A stretch of DNA of 64,000 nucleotides from Cryptomeria japonica (GCF_030272615.1 NC_081410.1:111344433-111408432), one strand, 5' to 3'. Counted from the stretch's first letter, positions 10,956 to 24,359 are shown. A program made the numbers and translations. Notes: generated by a model from the sequence alone, not told the origin.

Positions 10956-12360
10956 TGATGAATAATGATGAACAACTAATACCCTAATCTATACTGAGAG
11001 GGGTGGGGGTGAATAAGTATAGACAAAAACTTGCTTCAATATCTTGACACTCTCTTAACACAGATAACCGGTTGTCTATACCACTGTACTTAACCATAGC
11101 AATACCAGTTAAATAGAAATGCTTTAGACAACTAAATTGGTTAACCAAAAGTACTTAAAACAACATTCAACAGATCTCAGATCTTGATAGCTACATTACT
11201 AGTTTAGTCATGCATGAGTTGCATCAATAATACCACAATCATTTAGCACTGCATGCATATTCAACTTTAATAAAAAACTACTCAATCATCACATGAAAAC
11301 TCACAACCCATAACACACATATTTTTCACGTGGAAACCCAAATGGGAAAAACCACGGTGGGGATGAATACCCACAAGCTTGTTTTGAACTCTTTTGAAGT
11401 CCGCTTTGTTAGGATCCTAGTTTGGTTAAAGACTTTACAATAAGGTTCTATTAGGAACCGATCTTGTTAGGGATCACCTGATTAAGGGATGGCTATAAAC
11501 CCTATTAAAGGTTACCTCGCTAGAGGATTTAAAGAACTCAATGAACTTGAGTCACTTGGTTAGAGGATTTGCAACAAGCCTGTTAAAGCTACCCGATCAA
11601 GAGATTTTCCTTCTGTTGAAATGGTTAGAAGTCAACAGGTAAATCTCTAATCTAATAACAACACTACTTGCTAAGGTAGATCCTTTTCAGCTCCTCTCCT
11701 CTGCAATCACACTCTGTAGATTCCACACTCTGGTTTTACAAGTATCTCAACATGCGGACACAAAAAAACAACTTTTGCCAACACTTAAAATACCAAACAT
11801 CATCGATCTTATAAACAACAATTAGGTCAGTAGCATAAACCCTAAACCCTAAACATTTTAGGTTTACAATTATAAGCGGTCCAATCCTAACTGTCAAACA
11901 TATTGCATAGACTGAAATGATCTAAAACAGATCTCAAGTCATTCTGCATCGTCCGATCTTCACCGCATCTGGAAAATAGTAACCCATCACGCGCACTTCA
12001 CACATCACTCAGAACATCGCGCATTCCCAAGGTAGGCATTCAATGCATTCGATCTTCACCGCAAGATCCTCAAGGAAATCCTTCACATGCATAAAACTGA
12101 CATGGTATCTTGATCCTTATCCTTATTATTCACAAAACACCATCGGTTGCACCGCATAAGCTAAATCGGGAACCCTAGAGCTGAACAGAGACTACCAAGC
12201 GGTAGCCACACTTAGTGAACCCTGACTGCAAACCTCGACACCGGTTCACACCATCCTGGTTAACTATAGCCGCTTCTAGTCTTCATACCGGTACACCTGC
12301 TTGAGCACTTATTGACATCAATGACAACATACATTGTCACCGCTTCATCATATGCCAACA
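10956..12360 (-). mobile_element. Solo copia LTR with TSD ATTAT
   Basis: The 1405-bp unit starts TGATGAATAATGATG and ends TATGCCAACA; ATTAT flanks both sides (10951-10955 and 12361-12365). It resembles the LTR of copia D (shared G-run near the left end, the CACGTGGAAACCC box at 11327-11363, and ATTGACATCAATGACAACAT near the right end). Read on the minus strand it begins TGTTGGCATA. No internal domain remains, so it is the product of LTR-LTR recombination. Confidence 0.85.
11837..11854 (-). other. Telo-box-like motif inside the LTR
   Basis: AAACCCTAAACCCTAAAC is two and a half plant telomere units. Shorter or equal versions occur at the equivalent place in the D-family LTRs (near 20785, 23520 and 29429). 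Telo-boxes are known promoter elements of plant growth genes; whether they act here is unknown. Confidence 0.5.
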
Positions 12361-12365
12361 ATTAT

Positions 12366-14166
12366 TGCGTAGTAGAAGCAAGCTAATAGTTGCATAATTG
12401 AATCAATGAAAATTATAATTGTATTACAAATTTGAGTAGTTGAGCATTATGTAGAGGAGAATCGTTGATTCCTCCATGTCTAGTCTGATGTTTTTCAAGT
12501 AAGAATTCCAAGTTGATGGACCTTTGGGTTGAAGCCAAAGATTTTAAGTAAAAATCCAATTAATAATTTAAGGAGACACAAACAAGGAGTGACAGAACCT
12601 AGGATATAGGCATTTGTGGAGAAGAGAGAAAGAGACCTAAGATTTATAATCAAAAACCAGTATAATGGGATGACAATAGATGGTTTTGGTTTTGTAAACA
12701 TTGAGGAAGGTCTTGTCAAAATTTCTAAATCTATAGAAAAACAATAGTGTTGAGTGTCTATTATAGCCTAAAAAAATCTCATAAGTGACTAACAAAAATA
12801 GTAGCCAACAACACAAAAAAAACAAAGGGTCGGTGTCTATCATATCAACTTTGATTAGAGCTATCCAGAAATCATACTAGAAATTGTTGGAATTTTATAA
12901 AAAGTAAGGATATTAACATAATCCAACTATTTCTATAAAATAAATATATGTAATTGAGTACTCTATAATACAAATAAATTCCTAAAACTAGTTTCAAAAT
13001 GCATAATATGACTTCATAATTTAATCATAAGTTTACAACAATGAATTCAATCTCCCATGATAGTAAGACAACTCTAGTTAATCCAATTGATTTAAGTATT
13101 GTTTAATGTATGTGTCTCACTACCCAATGGAGAATTAGCAACTAGAATGATCAATAATTATGATAGAATATAATACACTCTCTACTCAAGTTATTTGTGT
13201 GATTTTTTTAATCATATCATAAATTTGCATTTCTATATGAAACCTTTAATTAATGATAAATAAAGTTTTGTAAACTATGGGACTAAACATAAAAGAAATG
13301 GAGTTAGATGGATTATCTGGATATTTTTCAAAATTAGAACATAAATGGTTCCAAGAATGAAGTTGGATGGATTATTCTTCAAGAAATAGATCACAAATAA
13401 CCTATCTTGTTTTCAAAGATGGAAATGAAACTCCATTCCTTTCATGTCCAATTCCACAATCTACTCTATTTACCATTAACCAAAGGTTTCACATATAAAC
13501 ACAAAATTATGATATGAAGAAAAATTCACATATGCAAAATGAATAAGGAATGCAAAAATATATTATAATGTATTATATGCTACCATAATTATTTATTGTT
13601 CTAATTACTAATGATCCACTGAAAAATGAAACACATGTATTAAAAAACAGTTACACCAAGATTTTAGGATTTTGTGATAAATTAATAGAAGCCACTCGAC
13701 GTGACTCTTATAACAAAGGCATACTCAACATTGGATACAACCATATTCAAATGTCTCTACTCATCATGATCTCAAATTGATATCCTACCTTAAAAAAACT
13801 TGACTCTAGATTTTTTAGAAAATATACAAGATAAATCCTTTTTAAACCCTACACTTTATCATCTCAAAGATTTTGGGAACTATAAGTATCTAATATTTGA
13901 GATTTAGTTTTCTTTACTTATATGCCCATCTTATAAAAGTATCAGTAAGAACACTTCTATCTAGCACCAAACAAAATTATTAAATTAGGTTTCCAAAATA
14001 TCTAGTCCCGTATTGAGAAACAAATTGCTTTTGAACATGTACACGTCATAGGGACTCAATAACTACAAGAAATGAGAATCAATTTTTATTTTTTTCTATA
14101 TGCATGACTTTTCGACAATATATGAATCAAGATATGAGGTCTTAATAAAGAAGGCACATATCATTA
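12366..14166. other. AT-rich stretch, nothing recognised
   Basis: Open frames at 12495-12843 on the minus strand are hydrophobic and low-complexity with no motif. No LTR boundary, PBS or repeat pair was found. It is the left flank of the LARD inserted at 14172. Confidence 0.5.
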
Positions 14167-14171
14167 GTTTG

Positions 14172-15347
14172 TGTAGCGTTTGAAATTGTACTCTTTTATA
14201 ATTTAGTCCACATTTTGGGTCCTCACCTTAGTGTTCACCTCCCAATGCTTAATTAAGACCCAATTATGCTTGCATCATGCAAAAATGGCCTTATTTTCAT
14301 TTCATACACCGTATGACCCCTTGATCTGGCCCCAAAATAGGGTAGGACCAGGGCGTGGCGCTTTGGTTCTCACTGGGCCCAGGGTGCCATGCTTTGGTCC
14401 TCCTTAATTGGGCCTTATTTTGAATCCCTCTTGCATTATCAAATTTGTGCGAGAAATCTCTCTCTATGTCGGCCTATGTTAAAAAAATAGCATGATTTTC
14501 GATGAGCAAGTATATAAGGAGGATTTCCCCTCTCATTTTCATATAGAGGATACATGAAACAAGGGCAAAATTATAATCATAAGGCATTCAAGCATTAAAG
14601 TATTCATCATCAAGCATCTCTAGAGGTCTTCAAGGTTGCATTCTTCATTCATTGATTGTGGAGTAACATTACATGTTTCATATGAAAGCATGTGTCTGTG
14701 ATTAGGGTTGTGTCATGTTCATGCCATTTCATACAACATATATGATTACATTCATGAAGCAAAGAATCATTATCAGTCATTGCAAATCTGAGGTATATCC
14801 TTCCATTATTTATTTCAGTATTTGCAATATTTCAATCAAGGTTAATTCCTAAATCGGGGTTTGACTTAGGCAAGCTCCTATCTCCCTTTCTTTTTGTGTA
14901 TAGGAAAAAGGTACAAAGCTACGATCTTTAGAATCCGAATTATTCATAGAGACGAATCAACCCCTTTTGGTGTGCGAAAAGTTAGAAGGACCTCAACAAC
15001 GGGCATTTTAGTCCTAACATTTTTGAAGCTTTTACAAGGATTATATCTAAATCTACTTATAATTCTCAAATCCAGGTGTGTGTCTTATTCCCCCATCTGT
15101 AGCTTGTTGTTTTTTCGTGTTTTTATCTTCATTTTCAACACTTTACCCTAATTTCAGCAATTCAACTCACAAAAGAGGGCAAACAAATACACCCCTTGAA
15201 TCCAATCAATATTTTTAGTTCTCATCATTACTGGTTTGTGACTAAATCTACCGGATTCAACCCTCTTTTGAATGTAATAGGTCACTAAACAAAAATTAGC
15301 AGTTTTCATTCTCCTATGGTGGAAACCCTAATTTTTCACCCATTACA
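14172..15347 (+). repeat. 5' LTR of the LARD (1176 bp)
   Basis: Starts TGTAGCGTTTGAAATTG and ends ACCCATTACA. The interior starts with TTTGGTGAACCTGACATC, the likely primer binding region. The uninterrupted state of this LTR reveals the two insertions in its partner at 19456-23033. Confidence 0.8.
14511..14520 (+). promoter_or_regulatory. TATA box of the LARD LTR
   Basis: TATATAAGGA sits about 340 bp into the LTR. The same motif is kept in the right LTR (19792-19800) and in the related gypsy F LTR on the minus strand (about 51222-51229). Conservation across three LTRs supports a promoter role. Confidence 0.5.
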
Positions 15348-15984
15348 TTTTGGTGAACCTGACATCTTACACACTTATATGTTCTCTAAGTGTTTGTGCA
15401 ATTTAAAATTCAAATTTACATTTACAAGTTTAATTTCTAAGTGAATTTTAAAAATTTAGAGGTTAATTTTAAAAAAAAACCTAATTTATAAATTGTAAAA
15501 TTGAGCTTGTGATTTGCCCAATTTAGATTAATTATTTCAGATCTGATTTAGAAACATTTCAAAATTCAAATTCAAATTCATAGATCTCATTTTAATAAAA
15601 TTATATAAATTTTGAGGTTTAATTCATAAAAACCCTAATTTATTTTGGTTAATTTGATTTGTGAATTGCTTCAATTTGTCACATCAATTTTCAGATCTGA
15701 TTTTAAAACATTCATTATGGCACTTAATAGATCTAATTTATTTGCTATTTCACATATGATTACTTTTCTTTTCAGTTATATTTATCAAAATCATATGTTG
15801 GATAATGGCTTCTTTCATTTTGCATTGCTTCTTTTCATACATAGCACTTTGGCATATTGTGTTTTTAAGGTTTCAAAACTCCTTCCTTTCAATCAATTTT
15901 ATCTCACAGCTTTCATATATAGTGCATGTTATTTTATGGTGATGTTTTTTAGGAAAGTGCATTTCATATATAGATCACCTCAAA

Positions 15985-16928
15985 GCGTTTGTAGATCCCA
16001 ATTCTAGAGATGCTAATGGAAAACCTAACACTTTTACATCTTCTAGGGTATCTAAGGAGAATGAAGAGAGACCTAATACTCCTATCAATGATCTCTCTAT
16101 TAGAGAGAAATCATTGAAGATCAACATGGCCCCATCTTCTTCTCATACACATACCCTAGTACAAGGGGGCAAAATAAAAATATTGATGTTTCCATCTCTC
16201 TAGATCCTCCTTATTCTCCAAAAGCCTATCTTGAACATCAAAACATTTGTAGAGAAGATGATGTTATGCATTTTATTCATGATCTCTCTCCCCATATAAC
16301 ATTAAGTAAATATCATGCCTTAGATGATAAGGATTTCCCTTCCCAATCTACCAAAGAGGATATGCATGATGAAAGAAAGGAAATTCCTTCTTCACAAGAT
16401 ATTCATTCTTCATCTACTAATCCCTTTTTTCCCTCTAAACATCCTTACACTACAAACTTCAAATTTTTTTATTACAATGTTCCCCCACCTTATCAATTAA
16501 AGGATTCTTATAGGAGTGGCTTTAACATTATATCAAAACAAGGTTTTAGAGGATGAGGACTCGGAAAATTTGAACAAGGAATTCGAGTCCCTATAAACCC
16601 TCCTACACAAATTACTACAAAAGGCATAGGAAATAATAATAAATCTCCTATAGCTAACCTCCTTACGATTCAAGATTTCAAAGACCATCTTGCAAGACAA
16701 CAAGCCATTTGTTCCTGTAAAAGTGCTTCTTCTTCAAAAACTCCTTTTTGTTCATTTCATCAAACTCACGATCATAATGCTAATGATTGTCCCGATTTTC
16801 AAAATGCAATGAAAGGAATTATTGACAATGCAAAACTTAAAATCATAGATAATAATCCTTCTTCTTCTAATAATAACCCTTGTCCTCGATCTCAAAAGAA
16901 TAATCATACACCTATTGATGATCAATAA
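15985..16928 (+). pseudogene. Gag-like protein with G-patch and Cys/His motif (broken)
   Basis: An open frame runs from about 15985 (Asp/Asn/Ser-rich) to a frameshift near 16165, and resumes as a 220-codon frame ending at TAA 16926-16928 with one internal TGA at 16554. Around that TGA the peptide is a G-patch: GFNIISKQGFRG, stop, then GLGKFEQGI, the classic Gly pattern of this nucleic-acid-binding module. About 70 codons later a CSCK...CSFHQ.HDH...C spacing resembles a retroelement Cys/His finger. G-patches occur in some retroviral and plant gypsy polyproteins, so this is probably a gag-pol remnant. Two lesions make it inactive; this copy could only move by trans help. Confidence 0.5.
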
Positions 16929-17646
16929 AAATTGGCTACTAGAATCTTTTGGAAATTGAACTTGTATGACAAGAATGTTGTTTTTCCTTTTGTAAAGTTT
17001 AGAACTAAGTGTAAATAAGGAAGTGGATATTGCCTTTTTATCATGGTGATTCTTATTCTCTTGGAAATTGTAAATCATTTAAGGAATTTGTGTAAGAACA
17101 ATACGATCTTTGCTCGTATATGCCTTTCAATAGATCTTGCTATCTTTCTAGATGAAAAGGTAGTGTCTTAGCACTCATTTCCCTCTCATGTTACTCCCCA
17201 TCGTATGACACAACTAGTTAACTTAATTGGGGGCTCTTTATCATTAGAGGTGGTGCTTTTTTTATTTCAAATATCTTGGGGTAGCAACATGATTTTATTT
17301 TACCTCTATCCTATCTCTTATCTTTAAAGTTTCACCATTTCCTTTATGGATTGCATTATTCATAACTTGATGTCCTTTCTTACATAGAATTATCCTTCAT
17401 GCGATTAAATATGTGTCCCTTGTTAGGACCTATTATTTTCTTGAAACAACATGTCTCTTATGAATAATATCTCCTAAGGAAATGTGTGATTCTCCCCCCT
17501 AATATATCCTTGTCTTCTTGTTTGGGGGGAAAGGATGGAATTTTCCCTTGCTCTCTTTCCATGTATAGTATAACTATTCCCTTTAGGGGTTTCATTTTTC
17601 ATTTTTTGATATCCTTTCTTGCATGGAATGGTATGTCAACTATGAC

Positions 17647-17687
<41 letters not shown>

Positions 17688-19455
17688 AAGATTACCACTT
17701 CTTTAGAGTTGCATTTTACATATACTAATGTCTTTTCTTGCATTGGATATTTATTCATGTGAGTATATTGTACATTTTCTTATGTTTGATCTCTCCTTAG
17801 AGCTTGTGTAATTCTTCTCATTGTCTTTACACTTGGGGGGCAGTGATCTCTCTCTCTCTCTCTCCTTCCTAAGGATCTAATTTTCCTTTGTGAGCGGTGT
17901 TTTCTTATGATTTCATGTCATTCCTTGTTTGAATTTGTTGTTTTCTGAAGGATTCTCTTTTATGCAAGATGTGTAAGTCCTTGGCTACAACCTCTTCTTC
18001 ATTTGGAAATGTTTATCTGTTATAAACCTACCCCCTCTCCTTGGTTCAAAAGTGTGTCATCCTTCATCAAGAATATATTTCACCAAGCAATAGGAGGAAG
18101 GTATGCATTCGTGTTCTCCTTCCTTTCTTTTGGTAGAAGATGCTATATTTTCTCAAGAAAATCCTCTTGGAGGTAGCTATCTTTTGAGAAAAGATCTCTT
18201 CTCCTCAAAGGATCTCCTTTCCACTTGTTGCAAGATATCTATTTTTCAACTATCTTATCCTTGCTTGAAGAGTATTCCCTCTTTGGATTTGATTTATGAC
18301 ATTGTTTCCTAAAGGATATCTCCTTGGTGTTGAAGGCAAGTATCCTTGTTTTGTTTTTTTTGCTCCCTTAAGACATCAACAAAGGACTATGTTGAGGTCA
18401 TAAGGGGGCCACCCATATCTCTCCCTTTGTACCATATTGTACTATTTTTTTGCATATCTTGGCATGTCTTAAATGAGGTGTTCATCTTCAAAACCAGAGT
18501 AAATAAATTATTAGAGCAATATGCTTCACACTAGACTCCAGATGCAACATTGATATATGTATTAGGTGAGGTTATACATCACTAAAACTAGAGTAAAAAA
18601 CTCTTACATGGGATGTCCTTGAAACTAGGCATGTATTTGTTTCAATCGGGGTTCCACATTCTTGAATCTAGAGGAAAATCTTAGAGCAAGATGTTCCTGA
18701 AGTCAAACATTTTCCCCTTGGCATTTACACATAGTCGCCACTTGGCATTTGCATTTACATTACATGTCTTAAATAGGTTGATGCACACTTGATACGGGGT
18801 GCAATATACTTGAAATTAGACATCACTTGCACACACACACGAGGCTGAGTGGAAATAGATAAAAACAACTCGATTATTCCTAGCCTCCTCCCCAACATGG
18901 CTCACCTAGATAAAAATATCTAGGGGCAAGGTATCCATGTCCTTTCTCATATTTCTTCTCATGGATCATCTAGAAAAAACACATCTAGTGTGTATCTGTG
19001 CTCTCTCTTTCCTTCTTCTCTTGAACCCATAGCTTTGTTATTGATAGTTCATGGATGATGCATTCTTTTCTCATTTACGTGATTGCTTGTGTTAGTGAGA
19101 TACCATTTTTCAAGAATGATATCAGTTGTTAAGACATTTTGATATTGAGGTCTCTTCGACTAGTTGACTTGAGGTTTTGTTTTGGTTTTTAGCTTTTGTG
19201 TGTGTTTTCGTGTCTTTTGCCTTTGTTTGTCTTTTTATTTTTGTTTGGCTTTTTGTTTGTGTCTTGTTTTGTGTGCCCTTGCATATGATTGAGTTAGTTA
19301 AGATCCTAAGATTGGGGGCTTGGTTCCTTTAAATTAGCAATGTCTTATACTCCTTGTGATTTTTCTCTGCATTCCTCCTCTTCTTCATCTCTCTTTCATC
19401 TACTTTACTATGAGTATTTATGTAAGATCATACTCCCACTAAAGTCGGAGCTAAA
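16929..19455. other. Non-coding 3' part of the LARD interior
   Basis: T-rich DNA with many short stop-filled frames. Contains CT microsatellites at 17651-17685 and 17846-17866. The last bases before the right LTR (CACTAAAGTCGGAGCTAAA) match the equivalent place in gypsy F (minus strand, 51524-51550), so this is the conserved polypurine/3' priming region of the family. Confidence 0.6.
17651..17685. repeat. CT microsatellite
   Basis: About 17 uninterrupted CT units followed by a second, shorter tract at 17846-17866. Confidence 0.9.
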
Positions 19456-19866
19456 TGTAGCATCCTAAATTGTACTTCCTTACAATTTAGTCCACATTTT
19501 GGGCCCTCATCGTAGTGTTCATCTCCCAATGCTCAATTAAGACTTGATTATGCTTGCTTCACAAAAAAGGTGTTATTTTCATTTCATACACAACATGACC
19601 CCTTGGTCTGGGCCCAAAATTGGGTAGGACAAGGGCGTAGTGCTTTGGTCCTTACTGGGACCAGGGCACCATGCTTTGGTCCTCCTTAATTGGGCAATAT
19701 TTTAAATCCCTCTTGCATTATCAAATTTGAGCAGGAAATCTCTCCTCATGTTGGCTTATGTCAGAAAATTAGCATGATTTTCAATGGGCAAGTATATAAG
19801 GAGGCTTTCCCCTCTCATTTGCATATAGAGGATACATGAAAAAAGGGTGGAATTATAAGTATAAAG

Positions 19867-21351
19867 TGATAACTCAATGATGAATGGATAGTACCAAACC
19901 AGTACTGAGAGGGGGGGGGTGTGAATCAGTACAGACAAAAGCCCAATCCTAAACCAGTTTGTCAGCAGACACTGTGCTTTGATAGACAAACAGTAACACC
20001 GATCTTAAACAGAGTACAATTGGCAGAACCCAGAATAAATGAAACAAGAATAAACCGGTTGACACTTATCTTTTCATACATTCTAATACTTCATTTCCAT
20101 TTCACCCTAGTGCATGAACATGTAATCTATCATCAAAAGATATATAATTAGCTACATCAACATGATTTACCTTCAATCACAAATCACTCAAACCACCACA
20201 AGAATATCACCACACATGACACTCAGATTTTTTCACGTGGAAACCCAACTGGGAAAAACCATGGTGGGGATGAATACCCACAAGCTTGTTTTTGAACTCT
20301 TTAGATGTCCGCTCTGTTAGGAGCCTTATCTAGTTAAAGACTGATACAATAGGTTTTGTTAGGAACTGATCCTGTTAGGGATCACCCGATTAAGGGATGG
20401 CTAGAATACTCGGTTAAGGGTTAAACCCTGTTAGAGGTTACCTTGTTAGAGGATTTCAAGAACTCAATGGTTTTCAGTCACCCTGTTAAAGGATTTACAA
20501 CAAGCCAATTAAAGCTACCCTATTAAGGGATTTCCCAACTATTGAGGTGGTTAGAGATCAACAGGTATTACAATGATTTGGTAATAATACTCAATGCCAA
20601 TGCAGATCTGCTTTAGCTCCTCTTCACCTTCTACACTTACACTCTACATGTATCACTTCTCTCCTCTGGTCTGGCAAGAATCACGTATCTCTTCTCTTGG
20701 ATACACACACACAACTTTTGCCAATAACCTCAAAAAGAAACACAACATCGACCTTATATGAAATAGGTAGGTCTGTAGCTTAAACCCTATACCCTAAACC
20801 TGTTAGGTTAAGCAATTCAAAGGGTTCAATCCTGACTATTGAACACATTGCATTAAATGCAATAGTCTTGAACAAATCTCAAGATGTTCTCCATCGTTCA
20901 TTTTCCACTGATTTCATGGCGGCTGATAACCCATCACACGTTATCACCGTTTACAGACTTTGCACATTCTCAAGGTAGATAGGGACAATCTCCTTCATGC
21001 AAGATCCTTCACACACACAAAGATGATGTGGCAACATGATCTATTCTTTGTTACAATGCTAACTAATCACACAAAGTCACCGGTTGAGCCACACAGGCTT
21101 GAAGCACTTCAATCGGAAACCCTGAAGTTGAGACTACCAACTGGTAGTCATAGAAAGCTTCCATGTGCTGGTTCCCATAACCACATGCCGGTTCACCTTA
21201 AGCAAACACACCACTTCACTTTGGCACAAATACCGGCTCACAGTGTTGTACCGATTCTCACATATACCGGTTCTCTCCTCTTCAGCTTATTCACATCAAT
21301 GACAACATACAATGTCATCATGTCTTCATACCGGTTCACATAATGCCAACA
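19867..21351 (-). mobile_element. Solo LTR of copia D
   Basis: The 1485-bp block starts TGATAACTCAATGATG and ends AATGCCAACA and matches the 5' LTR of copia D (28516-29998) along its length. Flanks TAAAG and TAAGG fit a 5-bp TSD with one change; the intact LTR at 14.57 kb has CATAAGGC at this point. The sequence immediately right of it is the same as that right of the D 5' LTR, so both come from one insertion event. Confidence 0.85.
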
Positions 21352-21749
21352 TAAGGCATTCAAGCATTCAAGCATTGAAGTAGTCATCATCAAGCATCTT
21401 TAGAGATCTTCAAGGCTACATTCTTCATTCATCAATTGTCGAGTAACATTACTTTTTTCATATACAATCATGTGTGTGTGATTAGGGTTGTGTCATGTTC
21501 ATGCCATTTCATACAACATATGTGATTACATTCAAGAAGAAAAGCTTCATTATCAGTCATTACAGATCTGAGATATATCCTTCCATTATTTATTTCAGTA
21601 TTTGCAATATTTCAATCAAGGTTAATTCTTAAACCGGGGTTTGACTTAGGCAAGCCCCTATTCCCAACCTATTTCCCTTTCTTTCTATGTGTAGCAAATA
21701 GGTACAAAGTTGTGATCTTCAGAATCATAATTATTCACAGAGACAAATC

Positions 21750-22637
21750 TGTAAGGAAGTTAAGTAGCGGAAACAACTTCCTACGCTAACCTTGAGAGGA
21801 GGGTAATGCAAAACTTTTTCAGATCGTTACAACAGTTATAGAAAATAGAAATAGATATAATAACATTCATACCACAACACAGTGATTTACATGGGGAAAA
21901 CCCTTTCGGGAGAAAAACCCCACCCTCCAAAAGCAGCTCAATATTTTATTCAGCAATCAAAAATAGATTACAACATACTTGCAGAGCAAGCTCTTCGCAG
22001 GAGTAGCACTAAATAGAGATTCAGAGGCAACTCAATAGCCACAAGACTCTTACACACAACCTCTATCTCACACACCTCATAAATAGGAGATACAATACAA
22101 GAAACCGTCAAACGGTATTACAAAACCATGGGCTAAAACCACCCAATAAGGTGTAGCCGACCTTATCTCCCTTCTATGACATGTTAAAGCACACATCAAC
22201 ATGTGTCGCTCCCTTTTACAGCTCATTTATGTATCCGATACAAATTATTTTTTTTCCTATTTCAGGAGTACAAACTTCCGGAGGCCATAACTTGAGAACC
22301 GGGTGTTCGATTGACGAACCATTTGAAGCGCCGGAAAGCTCGCGAAGTGCTCTATCACCTCGTAACCTGCTTCACCAGGTACGGCCACTTTTCAGGGCGT
22401 TTCGGAGCCTCTAAAGTCCCCAAATTTAAGTTTAAACATTTTATTGCGCCCCTCCAAGACGAAAACTTTAATATCTTCAAAACTAGCTGTGACCTTGCGA
22501 CGCAACTTTACCGGAATGCTTATCTAACCAACCAGAAGCTTCAGGGAGAGTTTCACACCATTTCGTGCTCAAATGAAAACTTACTATAAATAGTAACCTC
22601 ACATAAATGCAAGGTTGAGACACCATTTTTCCCAACA
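21750..22637 (-). mobile_element. Solo LTR, copia B type, TSD AAATC
   Basis: The 888-bp block begins TGTAAGGAAGTTAAG and ends TTTCCCAACA; AAATC lies at 21745-21749 and 22638-22642. Its first third matches the LTR of copia B at 37794-38259 (ACAACTTCCTAC, CATGGGGAAAACCC). It is absent from the second copy of the region at 30.0-30.8 kb, so it inserted after that copy arose or only in one allele. Confidence 0.88.
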
Positions 22638-23033
22638 AAATCAACCCCTTTTGGTGTGCAAAAATTTAGGAGGACTAGAGCGATGGGCATTCCAGTCCTG
22701 ACATTTTTCGAGCTTTTTCGAGGATCAGATTTCAATCTTCTTATAATTCTTAGATCTAGGTGTGTGTCTCAGTCTCACATCTATAGCTCATTGTTTCCTT
22801 TTTTTTATCTTCATTTTCAACACTTTACCCTAGTTTCAGCAACTCAAGTCACAAAATAGGGCAAACAAATTATACACCCCTTGAATCCAATCAATATTTT
22901 TAGTCTTTATCATTATTGGTTTGTGATTAAATCTATTAGATTTGACCCTCTTTTGAATGTAATAGGTCACTAAGCAAAACTTTGCAGTTTTCCATTCTCC
23001 TATGGTGAAAAACCTAATTTTGTACCCATTACA

Positions 23034-23293
23034 GTTTGTGAAGCTACCCTTCATGGCATCTTGGGGTTTATTGTAGTATTTGCAACCCCATGTGACCTTT
23101 ACAAACATTTTTTGCAAGAATCATATTATTGATGAACTTAGGGAAACCTAGTCTTTGTTACAAGTAGTTTAGAAGAGCGGCACTCTTATTTTCCATTTAC
23201 TATTATAAATATTTTAGAAGAAATAAATAGGGATGTAACACCGACGCATCAGAATAAAGTTGTATATTAAACAACCAGAGGTGAAACCATAGG
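23034..23293. repeat. LARD right flank, copy 1 of a duplicated segment
   Basis: This 260-bp flank recurs at 30761-31020 with only a handful of differences, mostly transitions. At 23293 it switches abruptly, at a GG microhomology, into the middle of a copia D LTR. That marks a rearrangement junction. Confidence 0.75.
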
Positions 23294-24116
23294 GATCAAC
23301 AGGTATTACAATGATCTGGTAACAACACTCAATGTCAATGCAGAACCACTTTAGCTCCTCTTCACCTTCTGCACTTACACTCTGCAAGTATCACTTCTCT
23401 CCTCTGGTCTAGAAAGAATCATGTATCTCTTCTCTTGGATACACACACACAACTTTTGCCAACAACCTCATAAAGAAACACAACATCGACCTTATAGGAA
23501 ACAGGTATGTTGGTAGCTTAAACCCTAAACCTGTTAGGTTAAGCAATTCAAATGGTTCAATCCTGACCATTGAACACATTGCATTAAATGCAAGAGTCTT
23601 GAACCAATCTCAAGATGTTCTCCATCGTTCATTTTCCATCGATTTCATGGCGGCTGATAACCCATCACACGTTATCACCGTTTACAGACTTCACACATTC
23701 CCGAGGTAGATAGAAACAATCTCCTTCATGCAAGATCCTTCATGTGTACAAAGCTGACGTGGCAACATGATCTGTTCTTTGTTACAATGCTAGCTCATCA
23801 CACAAAGTCATCGGTTGAGCCACACAGGCTTGAAGCACTTCAACCAGAAACCCTGAAGTTGAGACTACCAACCGGTAGTCATACAAAGCTTTCATGTTCT
23901 AGTTCCCATAACCACATGCTAGTTCACCTTAAGCAAACACACCACTTCACTTTGGCATAAATACCGGTTCACAGTGTTATACTGGTTCTCACATATACCA
24001 GTTCTTGGTAGCATACCAATTCTCACATATATCGGTTCTCTCCTCTTCAGAATATTGACATCAATGACAACATACAATGTCATCATGTCTTCATACCGGT
24101 TCACATAATGCCAACA
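23294..24116 (-). repeat. Truncated 3' LTR of copia D
   Basis: Corresponds to the right ~790 bp of the 1483-bp LTR plus a ~39-bp internal duplication (the CACATATACCAGTTC motif is repeated near 23990-24040). The missing part was lost at the junction with the LARD flank at 23293. Confidence 0.85.
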
Positions 24117-24132
24117 ATCTCCCCCTTTGGCA
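24117..24132 (-). other. Polypurine tract of copia D
   Basis: Minus-strand AAAGGGGGAGAT directly precedes the 3' LTR start TGTTGGCATT. This is the normal primer for plus-strand DNA synthesis. Confidence 0.8.
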
Positions 24133-24359
24133 TTGATGGCAATATACAAAGATATCTCTCCGCTTCACATCTTCTCTCTCAATTTCTGCAGATATCTTCT
24201 CCACTTCTCTTCTTCTCCCACTTTGACAACAATGCCAAAGTGGAGGCACAAGCTTCCCTGTTCCATTATGCTGCTCCCCCTGAGGAGTAGCATCCTTCGA
24301 CACATCAATCCAATTTTTTTTTGACTATGCAATACTTGACTGATGTGGAGCATATACCT

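Larger units (their letters stand above)
14172..23033 (+). mobile_element. LARD-like non-autonomous LTR retrotransposon, TSD GTTTG
   Basis: Two LTRs of the same family (14172-15347 and 19456-23033, the second enlarged by nested insertions) enclose a 4.1-kb interior. GTTTG occurs directly outside both ends (14167-14171, 23034-23038), so the element is complete. The interior has no reverse transcriptase, RNase H or integrase, only a broken gag-like/G-patch frame and long non-coding DNA with CT repeats. That fits a large retrotransposon derivative mobilised by a gypsy partner. The gypsy element at 50007-62284 has a related LTR. Confidence 0.8.
19456..23033 (+). repeat. 3' LTR of the LARD carrying two nested solo LTRs
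   Basis: Aligning with the 5' LTR shows two extra blocks: 19867-21351 (copia D solo LTR) and 21750-22637 (copia B-type solo LTR). Removing both and one TSD copy of each restores an LTR of about the expected length. It begins TGTAGCATCCTAAATTG and ends ACCCATTACA followed by the TSD GTTTG. Confidence 0.8.

Noticed and set aside
11837-11854. Interstitial telomere array
   Set aside because: Only two and a half units and confined to one LTR position; better seen as a telo-box.
12495-12843. Two overlapping hydrophobic minus-strand ORFs
   Set aside because: AT-driven Leu/Phe/Ile composition, no motif, no splice or promoter context.
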